A stretch of DNA of 64,000 bases from an uncultured Clostridiaceae bacterium (GCA_948356915.1 CAOJCG010000006.1:25713-89712), one strand, 5' to 3'. Counted from the stretch's first letter, positions 24,871 to 34,105 are shown. The notes: a model not told the origin generated them from the letters alone. A program made the numbers and translations.

Positions 24871-26563
24871 CTAAATTCGCCTGCCTTTTTATTTTGTTTG
24901 TTGAGGTTTTTATTAGTGGTTCTTCAGTTAGTATTATTCCTCGTATTGCTTTGTATGGTGGCATTTTTTTGTTGATTAATTTTATCTTTTCAAATAATAC
25001 ATTATATATTTCTTCATCTGTTGTTACTTTATATGTATCTTCTATTATTTTTCTATCAAATACAATTTTGACATTTATTTTTATATTGTCTTTATCTTCT
25101 GACTGGATTTTTCCAAATATAAAGGATTCTTTTATTCCTTCTATTTTATTAACTAAGTTTTCCATTTCTTCTGGAAAGATGTTTTTCCCATTTTTTAGAA
25201 CTATTACACTCTTTTTTCTTCCTTTTATGAATATGTAACCGTCTTCATCTATTTTTGCTAAGTCTCCTGTATAAAACCATCCATTTTTTATTGCTTCTTT
25301 TGTGGCTTTTTTGTCATTATAGTATCCTAACATTATGTTTGGACCTTTTACTATTAGCTCTCCTATGCCTTCTTTGTCTGAATCTACTACCTTTGCTTTA
25401 ACGCTTGGAACAGCTTTTCCTATACTTCCTAATCTATATTCTTTATTTGTTCCAATTCCTATAACTGGAGATGTTTCTGTTAAGCCATATCCTTGCACTA
25501 GGTTTATTCCTAATAGTCTATATTTTTCTTCTATTTTTTTGTCTAGTGCTGCTGCTCCACTTATAAATAGTTTTACTTTTCCACCTAGCATTTCATGTAT
25601 TTCATTAAAGGCTTTTTTTCTTTCTTCTAGTGTAGAATTTTTATATTTTTCTTCTTTTTCTAGTATTTCTTCTAGTTTTCCTTTTTTCTCTAAACTTCTT
25701 CTAATTGCCATAAATAGTCTTTCATATATTCCTGGTACACATGCCATTACTGTTACTTTATATTCATTTAAGTTTTCTATTATATGCCTTATTCCATCAC
25801 AAAAGGCTATTTCAGAACCTTTATATAATGAGAATAAGAACCCTACTGTACATTCAAATACATGGTGGTCTGGTAATACTGAAAGTATTGTATCTTCTTC
25901 ATTTACATCTAATATACTTCCTATATCCATTAGGTTTGAACATATATTTTCATGTGAAAGTGCTACTACTTTTGAGTTTGATGTTGTTCCTGATGTGAAT
26001 AGCATTATACTCATTTCTTCTGGATTTATTTTGGCATTTACAAATCTTGTATCTCTGTTTTTTATTAGTTCATAGCCTTTTTGTATTAGTTCTTCTTGTG
26101 AGTATATTCCTTGTGTGTTTATTTTTCTATCCATTGAAATTAGGTGTTTTAATTTATTTTTTGTACTATATTTTATTTTCTTTATTGTTTCTTCATATTT
26201 TTCTGAATAAAATATTGCTTCTACTTCTGCTCTTTGTATTAATGATGATAGTTCATTTTCTGGTAATGATTTATCTAATGGTACTACTACTCCTGTTCCG
26301 CATACTACTGATAAGTAAGCAATTTCCCATTCTAGTCTGTTTTCTCCAATTACTGCTATTCTTTTTCCTTTAAGCCCAATATCTATTAATGCTGTTCCTA
26401 GTGCATTTACCATTTCTCGTATCTCTTCATGTGTGTATATTTTATAATTTCCTTCTGATATTTTTATTTTATATGCTGGTCTATTTTTATATTGTTGTTT
26501 CGTTTTAGTTAACATGTCTTTTAGGTCTGTTATTTTTAATGTTTCATATAACTTTTCACTCAT
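24845..26563 (-). CDS. AMP-dependent acyl-CoA/acyl-ACP ligase
   Basis: A 572-residue ANL-superfamily enzyme. Motifs: MLFTSGTTSNSKVVALSH (about residue 178, the AMP-binding loop), VQGYGLTETSPVIG (about 358), GWFYTGDLAKIDEDGYIFIKG (about 415, split Asp-Arg site) and the C-terminal Lys in TSTNKIKRQ (about 556). It activates fatty acids with ATP, either to CoA or directly to ACP. Being first in the FAS cluster it probably channels exogenous or recycled fatty acid. GCGAGG precedes the ATG. Substrate is not certain. No in-frame CGG. Confidence 0.9.
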   Translation of the reverse strand: MSEKLYETLKITDLKDMLTKTKQQYKNRPAYKIKISEGNYKIYTHEEIREMVNALGTALIDIGLKGKRIAVIGENRLEWEIAYLSVVCGTGVVVPLDKSLPENELSSLIQRAEVEAIFYSEKYEETIKKIKYSTKNKLKHLISMDRKINTQGIYSQEELIQKGYELIKNRDTRFVNAKINPEEMSIMLFTSGTTSNSKVVALSHENICSNLMDIGSILDVNEEDTILSVLPDHHVFECTVGFLFSLYKGSEIAFCDGIRHIIENLNEYKVTVMACVPGIYERLFMAIRRSLEKKGKLEEILEKEEKYKNSTLEERKKAFNEIHEMLGGKVKLFISGAAALDKKIEEKYRLLGINLVQGYGLTETSPVIGIGTNKEYRLGSIGKAVPSVKAKVVDSDKEGIGELIVKGPNIMLGYYNDKKATKEAIKNGWFYTGDLAKIDEDGYIFIKGRKKSVIVLKNGKNIFPEEMENLVNKIEGIKESFIFGKIQSEDKDNIKINVKIVFDRKIIEDTYKVTTDEEIYNVLFEKIKLINKKMPPYKAIRGIILTEEPLIKTSTNKIKRQANLDAINKPKN

Positions 26564-26654
26564 TTTTTATACCTCGCTTTGTAATATTTTATATCATAAT
26601 TTTTTTAAAATTTCTTTAGAATGGGTGGTCAGTATAATATGGTTTTAAATAAAA

Positions 26655-26694
26655 AAAATAGAAAGCAAATCATTTACGATTTACTTTCTATTTT
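26655..26694 (-). terminator. Terminator after rubredoxin
   Basis: AAATAGAAAGCAAATC pairs with GATTTACTTTCTATTT (one mismatch). T tracts flank both sides. It closes the flavodiiron-rubredoxin operon. Confidence 0.85.
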
Positions 26695-26720
26695 TTTATT
26701 TATATAATGCGAATTACATT

Positions 26721-26858
26721 TTATTCTTCCACTTTTTCAAACATATCTTTTCCTACTCCACATAGTGGGCATACCCAGTCTTCTGGTAGGTCTTCAAATT
26801 TTACTTTTTCTACTTCTTCGTCATATATATATCCGCATACTGTACACCTATATTTCAT
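26721..26858 (-). CDS. Rubredoxin
   Basis: A 45-residue protein, too short for many gene finders. It has the two knuckles CTVCGYIYD (residues 5-13) and CPLCGVGKD (30-38) that hold one iron by four cysteines, and the family [11 protein letters not shown] segment. It is the electron donor to the flavodiiron protein encoded 16 bases upstream. GGGAGG precedes the ATG. Confidence 0.95.
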   Translation of the reverse strand: MKYRCTVCGYIYDEEVEKVKFEDLPEDWVCPLCGVGKDMFEKVEE

Positions 26859-26874
26859 TTTTCCTTCACCTCCC

Positions 26875-28053
26875 TTATATTTTTAGCATATTTTGTGCAA
26901 GCTTTTTCATTTCTTCTTCGTTTTCTATACTCATTGTTGTTTTTATATGAATTATTGGCTCTATTATTTTTATTTCTTTCATTTGCTCTAATAGTTCTTG
27001 CATATTTTTTGCTGCAGCTGGTGCCCATGAGCCATTTTCTATTATTGCTGCTGTTCTTTTTTGGTAGTTTTTGTGTTTTAGGTGTCTTAAGAATTTTTCC
27101 ATGAATGGGAATAATCCTGCATCATATGTTGGGCAAGCTAGTATCATTTTGTCATATCTGAAGGCGTCTTCTATTACTTCTGCCATGTCTTCTCTTGCTA
27201 AGTCTGATGTTATTACTTTTTTTGCTCCCGCTTCTATTAAAATTTCTTGTAATCTTTCTATTGCTTTTTTTGTATTTCCATGTATTGAGTTATATGCTAT
27301 TAATATTCCTTCATCTTCTGGTTTATAACTACTCCATACATCATATTTATTAATGTAGTAACTTAAGTTTTCTTTTAGTATTGGTCCATGTAGTGGGCAT
27401 ATTGTTCTTATTTCTAAATTTGCTAGTTTTTTTAGTAATGCTTGTACCTGCATTCCATATTTTCCTACTATATTAAAGTAGTATCTTCTTGCTTCACAGG
27501 TCCAGTCTTCTTTTGTGTCTAGGCTTCCAAATTTTCCGAAGGCATCTGCTGTAAATAGTATTTTTTCTGTTTCTTCATATGTTACCATTACTTCTGGCCA
27601 GTGTACCATTGGTGCCATATAGAATTTTAGCGTGTGCTTTCCTATGTTTAAAGTTTCTCCTTCTTTTACTAAAACTTGCTTATTATTTAAATCTATTTCA
27701 AAAAATTGCGGTAGCATTTTGAAAGTTAATGCATTTCCTACTATTTTCATGTTTGGATATTTTTCTGTTAGCATTTTTATACTTGATGAGTGGTCGGGCT
27801 CTAGGTGTGATACAACTAAATAGTCTATTTGTTTTCCATTTAGCTCTTTTTCTAGGTTGTTCCACCATTCTTCTTGCTTTCTTTTATCTACTGTATCCAT
27901 AACTACTATTTTTTCGTCTTTTATTATATATGAATTGTATGATATTCCATTTGGGATTATATATTGGCTTTCGAATAAGTCTAAGTCTTTATCGTTTACG
28001 CCTATGTATTTTATAGAGTCTGTTATTTGTATTTCTTCCATTTTTCTTAACAT
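26875..28053 (-). CDS. Flavodiiron protein (O2/NO reductase)
   Basis: A 392-residue two-domain protein. The N-terminal metallo-beta-lactamase domain holds the diiron ligands HLEPDH (about residues 81-86), [12 protein letters not shown] and [10 protein letters not shown], plus CPLHGPI (about 218). The C-terminal flavodoxin domain starts at [17 protein letters not shown] (about 247). It reduces O2 to water or NO to N2O in anaerobes. With rubredoxin next to it, it forms the usual detoxification pair. AAAGGAG start. No in-frame CGG. Confidence 0.95.
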   Translation of the reverse strand: MLRKMEEIQITDSIKYIGVNDKDLDLFESQYIIPNGISYNSYIIKDEKIVVMDTVDKRKQEEWWNNLEKELNGKQIDYLVVSHLEPDHSSSIKMLTEKYPNMKIVGNALTFKMLPQFFEIDLNNKQVLVKEGETLNIGKHTLKFYMAPMVHWPEVMVTYEETEKILFTADAFGKFGSLDTKEDWTCEARRYYFNIVGKYGMQVQALLKKLANLEIRTICPLHGPILKENLSYYINKYDVWSSYKPEDEGILIAYNSIHGNTKKAIERLQEILIEAGAKKVITSDLAREDMAEVIEDAFRYDKMILACPTYDAGLFPFMEKFLRHLKHKNYQKRTAAIIENGSWAPAAAKNMQELLEQMKEIKIIEPIIHIKTTMSIENEEEMKKLAQNMLKI

Positions 28054-28154
28054 ATTTCTCCTTTCTATGTTGTAAGTTATATTATATATTAGTATTATTG
28101 TCAGTATTTAATTATATATACTGATATAACTATGATACTATTTTTTGTTTTCTT

Positions 28155-28451
28155 CTATTGCTTTTCTGCAGACCACTTTTTACAATTTTCTATACGTAGT
28201 CCATTGTCTCCGTTTTCTTTATCATAAGCAAATGATTCCAATAAATTACAAGCAAATTTTTCACATTTACCACAACATTCAATGTTTTTACTTTCACAGC
28301 ATTCTTTAACTGCACATGTATCAGCCCAAAATGGTTTCTTTATATTTATGCATCCATTACATACTTTTTCTTTCATAAGCTTACATTCACTACAATCTAT
28401 ACTTTGAGAATATTCAGAAACAACATCGTTTTCTTTTAAATCTTGCTCCAT
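28155..28451 (-). CDS. Cysteine-rich DUF3795-like protein
   Basis: A 98-residue protein with about a dozen cysteines, arranged as C-S-E-C, C-N-G-C, C-A-V-K-E-C-C, C-C-G-K-C and single C residues. This resembles DUF3795-type small zinc/iron-sulphur proteins of anaerobes. The ATG at 28451 is chosen; a preceding TTG is possible. Function unknown. It sits between a ferredoxin and the flavodiiron operon, so a redox or metal role is plausible. Confidence 0.65.
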   Translation of the reverse strand: MEQDLKENDVVSEYSQSIDCSECKLMKEKVCNGCINIKKPFWADTCAVKECCESKNIECCGKCEKFACNLLESFAYDKENGDNGLRIENCKKWSAEKQ

Positions 28452-28471
28452 CAATTCCCTACATGCTTTAT

Positions 28472-28546
28472 CTATTTATTACTTCTTTCTATTAATATAT
28501 TTGCAATAATTCCTATTGCTACTTTAGTTGGTATTACTTCCTTCAT
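28472..28546 (-). CDS. Possible 24-residue peptide
   Basis: AAAGGAGAG precedes an ATG; the ORF encodes a short hydrophobic peptide (MKEVIPTKVAIGIIANILIE and four more). It could be a real small membrane peptide, or the remaining N-terminus of a lost gene. Nothing else supports it. Confidence 0.3.
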   Translation of the reverse strand: MKEVIPTKVAIGIIANILIERSNK

Positions 28547-28583
28547 ATACTGTCTCTCCTTTAATATGTTTTAAGTTTTCATA

Positions 28584-28769
28584 TTATAATACTAATGCTT
28601 TCTTTGGGCAAAAATTTGAGCATTTACCACATTTTATACATTTGTCATGGTTTATTTTGGGTGCTTCAAATTCTTTTTGTTTTAATGCTCCTACTGGGCA
28701 AACTTGTACCGCAGGGCATTTATGATTTTGTGGGCAGTTTTCTACTATTATTTTTAATCTTTTTTCCAT
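28584..28769 (-). CDS. 4Fe-4S ferredoxin-like protein
   Basis: A 61-residue protein. The C-terminal cluster motif is CIKCGKCSNFCPKKAL (C-x2-C-x2-C-x3-C-P). The N-terminal half has CPQNHKCPAVQVCPVGAL, with a second CP-containing set that may hold another cluster with altered spacing. It is a soluble electron carrier. The ATG at 28769 has GGAG at 9 bases; the upstream ATG lacks one. Confidence 0.88.
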   Translation of the reverse strand: MEKRLKIIVENCPQNHKCPAVQVCPVGALKQKEFEAPKINHDKCIKCGKCSNFCPKKALVL

Positions 28770-28867
28770 ATATTTTTTCTCCAATATTACTATTTTATTT
28801 GCTTTAGGTTATATTTAATTTCCTTATTGCATTAATATTTTACCACAAAAATAGATAATTAGCAATG

Positions 28868-30913
28868 CTAACTATCTGTTTTATATACCTTTTCCCTCAT
28901 TCCTGGATTTTCATATTCTTGTGTAATTCCTTCTTTAAAAACTTCCCCTACAAATTGCCATGTATGGCCATTGTCTTTTGATTCATATTTTGCCCTTGTT
29001 AGTCCATGGTTGTACCCACCTTCATATCCTCCTGAGGCTAATACTGTCAGTGTTCCGTCACTTTCTTTTGTTGGTAAATAGAAATAGTCGTAGCAGTTTT
29101 GCCATTCTTCTCCTTCTGGGTCTGATAGTGTGAATTCTCCTTTTGGGAAGTTTATTTTTGTGAATGTTTTTCCTGAGTCGTATGTTACTAGTAAATCTGC
29201 TTTTGCACAGTATATACTATCTGGGCTTTCTAAGAAGCCTAAGCCATTTTCGTAAAATTTTATTTTACTAGGAGTTGTTACTGTTATTCGATTTATTGCT
29301 GTAAATTTTGTTCCTTTTTCTGTTATTTTTGTAATTCCCCATAGTGCATTTCCCATTACTTGGTCTACTACTTGCACTATGTATTCCTCATTTTCATTTA
29401 TAACTTCATTATATATACAACTTTCCCTCTTTTCTTGGACTTTTTGTTCCTCTATAATAGCATTTTCCTCTTCTGTTATTTGCTTTCTTAGTTCTTCTTT
29501 ATTAATATTCTTTTGTTTTACTTTCCATATTGATATATTAAATTCTTGCCATTTCATTTCTTTATTGTTATTTATAATATGTAACAGTATCTTTTCTAGT
29601 TTTACTTTTTTACCTATTTCTATATCTTCTTTTAATTTTTTTTCTATCATTTTATAACTATCTTCGGTTGCTATTTTTTGTATATACATGTAGTCAGTTG
29701 GTACTTGTGTATCCTTTCTATTTATGTTTTTATTTATTATTATTTTTTCTATATTTATAAAATTTATTATGCAATACACACTTAATACTATTACAAATGC
29801 TGTTTTTATAAAATCGAATTTTTTATTAAATATGTATATTGTTGTTGGTACAAATATTGCAAGTTCAGTTAGTAATATTATATATACAAAGGTTCTTAGG
29901 TAAGTTAAACCATATTCCATTTCATACATATACATTCTAAACAAAGAAGATAGTACTATAATTATTGTAAATATTACTAAGAATATATTTAATACTTTTA
30001 TTATTTTTTCTTTTCTACTATTAAATTTATTTGATAGTAATATTATTGCAAAGTTAATAAATGATACAAACATTAACTGGAAGAAGCCTGTTCTTGCATA
30101 TGTTGCATAGTCTATGTTTACATTTATTCTTGCAAATAGTGAACTTATTTGTATGTAGCAAAATACTGCATATACAAGGTTTAATGCTATTAAAAGTAGT
30201 TTTAGTGTAAACTCATATTTATCACTTATATTTCCTAATTCTTTTGGCTCTTTATCTTTTTTATTTTGTAGCTTTAGTATAAAACTTAGTATCAAAAAGT
30301 ATACTGCTATTATTAGTGCAAGTCTTATTATTATATTTATTGTAGTTTTTATGTTTAAGTTTCTTATTATATTTCCAATTCCTGAAAACATTTCTGCAAA
30401 TATACTATCTGCTGAAGCTAGTAATATTATTACTATACCTACTATTGCAAGTACAATTAGTATAGATGTTGTTAATTTTTTTATATCTACTTTTCTTATT
30501 CCATTACTATCTTTTATATGTGATTTTGCATTTTCCTTTGTGTAATCTATTACTTCATTTACAGTTTCTAATGAGTCTACTGATATTCTCAATGCTGTAT
30601 ATAAATGTTTACTAAAGTATCCTTTTTTATTTGTTGTAATTGCATACATTAGTATATTAAGCACAATTATTATAAGTATGTTTGGCACATAAAATACTTT
30701 ACTTGCAAATATGAAATATGTACTACTTAGTAATATTATTGGTATTAACAATAATAAACCATTTTTATTTATTATTTTATTTTTTCTATTCATTATATAT
30801 AGTAATATTCCATTTAATATTACTTCAAATATAATCATTGAAATTCCTATTTCTTTGCCATAAAATAAAATTGATTGGCTTATGGCTATTCCTATGCTTC
30901 CTATAATTTCCAT
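28868..30913 (-). CDS. DUF4173-like membrane protein fused to a sialidase-type repeat domain
   Basis: A 681-residue protein. Residues 1-410 contain about 10-12 hydrophobic helices with YTKENAKSH and charged loops, as in DUF4153/DUF4173 proteins. Residues 410-500 form a coiled, Lys/Glu-rich stalk. Residues 500-681 include two Asp-box-like blades (YDSGKTFTKI and SKDNGHTWQFVGE), typical of BNR/sialidase or glycoside-hydrolase beta-propellers, but too few for a full propeller. It follows an XRE regulator gene by 5 bases. Role unknown; possibly a membrane sensor binding an extracellular ligand. Confidence 0.65.
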   Translation of the reverse strand: MEIIGSIGIAISQSILFYGKEIGISMIIFEVILNGILLYIMNRKNKIINKNGLLLLIPIILLSSTYFIFASKVFYVPNILIIIVLNILMYAITTNKKGYFSKHLYTALRISVDSLETVNEVIDYTKENAKSHIKDSNGIRKVDIKKLTTSILIVLAIVGIVIILLASADSIFAEMFSGIGNIIRNLNIKTTINIIIRLALIIAVYFLILSFILKLQNKKDKEPKELGNISDKYEFTLKLLLIALNLVYAVFCYIQISSLFARINVNIDYATYARTGFFQLMFVSFINFAIILLSNKFNSRKEKIIKVLNIFLVIFTIIIVLSSLFRMYMYEMEYGLTYLRTFVYIILLTELAIFVPTTIYIFNKKFDFIKTAFVIVLSVYCIINFINIEKIIINKNINRKDTQVPTDYMYIQKIATEDSYKMIEKKLKEDIEIGKKVKLEKILLHIINNNKEMKWQEFNISIWKVKQKNINKEELRKQITEEENAIIEEQKVQEKRESCIYNEVINENEEYIVQVVDQVMGNALWGITKITEKGTKFTAINRITVTTPSKIKFYENGLGFLESPDSIYCAKADLLVTYDSGKTFTKINFPKGEFTLSDPEGEEWQNCYDYFYLPTKESDGTLTVLASGGYEGGYNHGLTRAKYESKDNGHTWQFVGEVFKEGITQEYENPGMREKVYKTDS

Positions 30914-30918
30914 AATAA

Positions 30919-31134
30919 TTATTCTCCTTTACCTTTTTCATAATCTAATATATCTCCTGGCTTACATTCTAAAATTTCACATATCTTTTCTAGTGTTGAA
31001 AACCTTATTGCTTTTGCTTTATTTGTTTTTAGTATTGAAAGATTTGCAGGAGTGATTCCAACTTTTTCGGCTAGCTCACCTGATGACATTTTTCTTTTTG
31101 CTAACATTACATCTACGTTAACTATTATTGGCAT
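30919..31134 (-). CDS. Small XRE transcriptional regulator (YozG-like)
   Basis: A 71-residue single helix-turn-helix protein. VMLAKRKMSSGELAEKVGIT and PANLSILKTNKAKAIRFSTL cover the two recognition helices, followed by LEKICEILECKPGDIL, the usual tail of this family. It lies between the DUF2975 gene and the DUF4173 gene, 67 and 5 bases apart, and probably controls both. Confidence 0.9.
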   Translation of the reverse strand: MPIIVNVDVMLAKRKMSSGELAEKVGITPANLSILKTNKAKAIRFSTLEKICEILECKPGDILDYEKGKGE

Positions 31135-31201
31135 TTTTATCCTTCCTCCTTATTTTATAATTTACAGCTAAATATATTTTTGTTTGTAAATTGTAACTAT
31201 T

Positions 31202-31732
31202 TTAAACTACTAAATCATTTTCTTCTTTATACTCTATTGCTTTTTTGTATATTTCATTTAATATTTTTATTCCTATTCCTAAAAGTATAAATGCTACACT
31301 AAATGTTCCTAAAAGTAATGAGCATAGTATTGTTACTTCTACATTAATGGCTAGTGATTTTATATAATATATTAAGTTAAGCATTATAACAAAATATAAT
31401 ATTCCTATTATAATTGATGAAATAGATATTTTGTTTAAATGATAACTATTTGTATTATCAAATAATTTATTTTCTTTTAAGTTTTTGAATATTTTTATAA
31501 ATTTTGAAATTATATACAGTGCTACTAGACCTGTTACTAAGAATATTCCTAGTGCTAATGTAAGTGATATTGGCTGTAATATATTTGTTATGCTATACCT
31601 TGAAAATTCTGATATTGTTACTATTATGAACATTGCTAATACTGCAAAATCTATTAATGCTATTATTATAAATAGTGCTTCTAAACCTCTCTCTACTTTT
31701 GATGATAAGCTTTTTTCTCCTAATATTTTCAT
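31202..31732 (-). CDS. DUF2975 membrane protein
   Basis: A 176-residue protein with four hydrophobic helices (about 18-42, 52-78, 104-125 and 137-160) and the middle block NLKENKLFDNTNSYHLNKIS that identifies DUF2975. These proteins are nearly always paired with a YozG-like regulator, as here. Function unknown. GGAGG precedes the ATG. Confidence 0.88.
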   Translation of the reverse strand: MKILGEKSLSSKVERGLEALFIIIALIDFAVLAMFIIVTISEFSRYSITNILQPISLTLALGIFLVTGLVALYIISKFIKIFKNLKENKLFDNTNSYHLNKISISSIIIGILYFVIMLNLIYYIKSLAINVEVTILCSLLLGTFSVAFILLGIGIKILNEIYKKAIEYKEENDLVV

Positions 31733-31838
31733 TATCTTTCCTCCTTTTGTTGTGGTTAGTATATATTATTTATTTTTGTTTGTCAATACTTTTTTATTGT
31801 TTTTCGATATTAATATTGCAAGGATTAGTAAAAAAGTA

Positions 31839-31872
31839 GAAAGTTATTTCGCATTTTCGAAATAACTTTCTG
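31839..31872. terminator. Bidirectional hairpin
   Basis: AGAAAGTTATTTCG (31839-31852) pairs with CGAAATAACTTTCT (31859-31872). A and T tracts flank it. It lies between the DUF2975 operon start and the toxin gene end. Confidence 0.85.
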
Positions 31873-31955
31873 TTTTTTTACTTTTATTTCTCTTTTTCTA
31901 TTTTTTAGTATAGTTGTACAATAGTTATATTAAAAAATTAAATTCATTAAACGCA

Positions 31956-31983
31956 AATAAAGCGAGAATTTCCTCGCTTTATT
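31956..31983 (-). terminator. Terminator of the type III toxin gene
   Basis: AATAAAGCGAG (31956-31966) pairs with CTCGCTTTATT (31973-31983) around a 6-base loop, about 85 bases past the toxin stop codon. Confidence 0.75.
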
Positions 31984-32069
31984 GTGTAAACTAACTAGTA
32001 AAATTCTTCCAAAATGCATTTTTCAAATTTTTCATACATTTTACCACACAAAAAGCAGTAGAATCTTTT

Positions 32070-32558
32070 TTATTTTATGTGGTTTTCTTCTAATAATATG
32101 TTTTTCATTTCAATTATATTATAAAATGGAACATTTATCCCTTCTTCTGCAAGTCTTACTACTCTTAATGCAATAGTTATAATCTCATTTCTTACTATTT
32201 CTGGAATTTCTACATCTATATTTGAATTTATGTACTTTTCAGCTATATATTTTTCTGTTATTGGAAATATATTTTGTATTAAAAATACTGCCTTTTTTCC
32301 TAGTACATTTCCAAAAACGAAATTATAAACTGGTCGATTTCCAACTTTTAATTTTTTATTGTCATAAATTTTTTTATATTTTTCATATTTAGTTGATATT
32401 GGAACAAACCATATTATATTTTTATCTTTTCTGTCTTTAAAACAAAAATAACAAGGTCTTTTATTACCATTCTCTTTATTTTCCATTAGTTTATATTTTT
32501 TAAACACATCAAAGAACTCATCTTTTATAAAATAAAATTTTCCATCTTCTATTAACAT
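32070..32558 (-). CDS. Type III toxin, ToxN/AbiQ/CptN-like endoribonuclease
   Basis: A 162-residue protein. KRPCYFCFKDRKDKNIIWFV, then PISTKYEKYKKIYDNKK and VYNFVFGNVLGKKAVFLIQN, followed by a C-terminal helix pair, follow the fold of the ToxN/AbiQ/CptN family, which cuts RNA (often its own antitoxin precursor). The decisive support is upstream: a promoter, two 48-base tandem repeats and a terminator precede the gene, the exact order of type III toxin-antitoxin loci. AAAAAGGAG precedes the ATG. Such systems often act as abortive-infection phage defence. CptIN type is most likely because of the two long repeats. No in-frame CGG. Confidence 0.82.
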   Translation of the reverse strand: MLIEDGKFYFIKDEFFDVFKKYKLMENKENGNKRPCYFCFKDRKDKNIIWFVPISTKYEKYKKIYDNKKLKVGNRPVYNFVFGNVLGKKAVFLIQNIFPITEKYIAEKYINSNIDVEIPEIVRNEIITIALRVVRLAEEGINVPFYNIIEMKNILLEENHIK

Positions 32559-32579
32559 TATTTTACTCCTTTTTATGAA

Positions 32580-32616
32580 AATATGGGATCTAAATTAATT
32601 TTATAGACCCCATATT
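32580..32616 (-). terminator. Leaky terminator between antitoxin RNA and toxin gene
   Basis: AATATGGGATCT (32580-32591) pairs with AGACCCCATATT (32605-32616), with one G-U pair, between the repeats and the toxin ribosome site. In type III systems this terminator sets the antitoxin:toxin ratio. Confidence 0.85.
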
Positions 32617-32628
32617 TTACTATAATTA

Positions 32629-32733
32629 ACATTTTTTCACCTGCACATTTATATCTCGCAAGCAGGGTTGCGGTTCACATTTTTTCACCTATCCATTTAT
32701 TCGACGCAAATAGGGTTGCGACTCACATTTTTT
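32629..32733 (-). ncRNA. Type III antitoxin RNA repeats (ToxI/CptI-like)
   Basis: Two tandem 48-base units (32629-32676 and 32677-32724) plus a 9-base partial third. They share ACATTTTTTCACCT and AGGGTTGCG and differ by compensating changes (TCTCGCAAGC versus TCGACGCAAA). Each unit would be cut by the toxin into one antitoxin pseudoknot. Transcription on the minus strand puts the repeats directly before the toxin gene. Confidence 0.85.
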
Positions 32734-32772
32734 AATTATAGTAGATATTAAATATCCACTACTATTGTATTT

Positions 32773-32802
32773 ATTATATAACCATTTTATTCATTATGTC
32801 AA
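32773..32802 (-). promoter_or_regulatory. Promoter of the type III toxin-antitoxin locus
   Basis: TTGACA (minus strand, 32802-32797) and TATAAT (32778-32773) separated by 18 bases: a consensus sigma-A promoter. Start of transcription would be near 32766, about 30 bases before the first repeat. Confidence 0.9.
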
Positions 32803-33180
32803 TACTTTCTTTGGTTTTTCTATTTTTCCAAGTCTACCACTTTTGTTGCTACTTTTTTTCACAAATGCTTCATCATGCTCTACAAATATAAGTGTTGGCT
32901 TATATTTTAGTATTGCTTCTTCTATTTGTATTCTTGTTAGAATGTCTATATAGTTTAGTGGTTCGTCCCATATATAAATATTTGCGGGTTCTGATATGCT
33001 TTTTGCTATTAGTACTTTTTTCTTTTGTCCTTCACTCATTTTGCTTATGTCGCTTTCAAATTCTGAATTTGTAAACCCCATTTTTGATAGCATTGCTTTA
33101 AATATACTTTCTTCTATTTTGCTCTGCTTTGCATATTCTTTTAGTGTTCCTTTTAGGTGTTCTGTGCTTTGTGATAGTAT
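32794..33180 (-). pseudogene. C-terminal remnant of an ABC-F ribosome-protection ATPase
   Basis: About 128 residues remain: ILSQSTEHLKGTLKEYAK, the ABC signature MSEGQKKKVLIAKSI, Walker B IYIWDEPLNYID and the switch His in TLIFVEHDEAF. This matches the second ATPase half of Lsa/Vga/OptrA-like ABC-F proteins that protect ribosomes from antibiotics. The first ATPase domain and Walker A of the second are missing. Upstream of 33180 the frame loses similarity. Its end overlaps the promoter of the toxin-antitoxin locus. Not functional. Confidence 0.85.
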
Positions 33181-33280
33181 ATTCATCTGGCTGATTTGGA
33201 TTATATTGTATTCTATTGTCAAAAAAATATAAATATTTGATATACTCAATATCAATTTTATATAATCTTAAATTGTTCAT
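33179..33280 (-). pseudogene. N-terminal remnant of a second ToxN/AbiQ-like toxin
   Basis: TTAGAGGAGTAATTA precedes an ATG followed by 34 residues (MNNLRLYKIDIEYIKYLYFF and then DNRIQYNPNQPDEY) resembling the start of ToxN/AbiQ toxins. The next bases belong to the ABC-F remnant in another frame, so the junction is at 33179/33180. A hairpin lies at 33307-33333 upstream, where a type III terminator would be. It is a chimeric recombination scar. Confidence 0.6.
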
Positions 33281-33532
33281 TAATTACTCCTCTAAAATAT
33301 TACAAAGTGAGAGCCTCTTTTTAAAGCCCTCACTCTTACTTTTTTACCCTACTTATAGGCTAGGGGTTTCCTCTTCATAATATTTTGCAATATTACTTCT
33401 TTTAGTATATTTATTATACTATTTTTTTTATTCATTTTGTCAATGATTTCGTAGAATTTTCAAACTTTCTAAATTTTTTATATTCAAATTATAAAGTAGT
33501 TTTCATTAATTATATGAATTCTTAGTATTACT

Positions 33533-34105
33533 CTATAAATATTTTAGCCATAAATTTTTTATTTTTTCATATATTTCTTTCCAGTCATTAACTCTATAAA
33601 AACTATTCTTATCTCCTATATTACTTTTACTATTAAATAATATAGTTTCAATTCCTATTTCTTTGACTTTGCTACAATTTGCTATGGAATCATCTATAAA
33701 TAAATCTATTTTTTCATTTTTGCAAACCTTTGCTTTATCAAAATCACAAACTAATTTATCATATTGAATATTATTGTTTTTCAATTCTTCAGTCGTTGTT
33801 TTATATTCATCTGTATATAATGTTTTGTCTCTTGCTGTAATAACTATTATTTTATGTCCTAAATCTTTTATTTTATCAATATATTCTGCAACATTTGGTT
33901 TGAAAGGTGTATTAGGAATAACTTTATCATAATATTTTTTTGCAAATTCAAGTTCTCTTTCTTTCATTTCTTTTGGCAGATTACTATATGAAATATTGTT
34001 TTGTTTCAAATATTTTATATCTACATTAAAAAATTCTGCTATATATGGCATCAAATATTCAAATGTATCTGCCATTGTATCATCTATATCTATTCCTATT
34101 TTCAT
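33533..34105 (-). CDS. HAD-family 5'-nucleotidase-like phosphatase
   Basis: A 190-residue protein. IGIDIDDTMADT is the HAD nucleophile motif (Asp-x-Asp, residues 5-7), IIVITARD (about 88) gives motif II, and LFIDDSIANC (about 135) motif IV. It matches the NT5C-type deoxyribonucleotidase group. It would dephosphorylate 5'-nucleotides or a related small phosphate. GAGGAGG precedes the ATG. No in-frame CGG. Confidence 0.85.
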   Translation of the reverse strand: MKIGIDIDDTMADTFEYLMPYIAEFFNVDIKYLKQNNISYSNLPKEMKERELEFAKKYYDKVIPNTPFKPNVAEYIDKIKDLGHKIIVITARDKTLYTDEYKTTTEELKNNNIQYDKLVCDFDKAKVCKNEKIDLFIDDSIANCSKVKEIGIETILFNSKSNIGDKNSFYRVNDWKEIYEKIKNLWLKYL

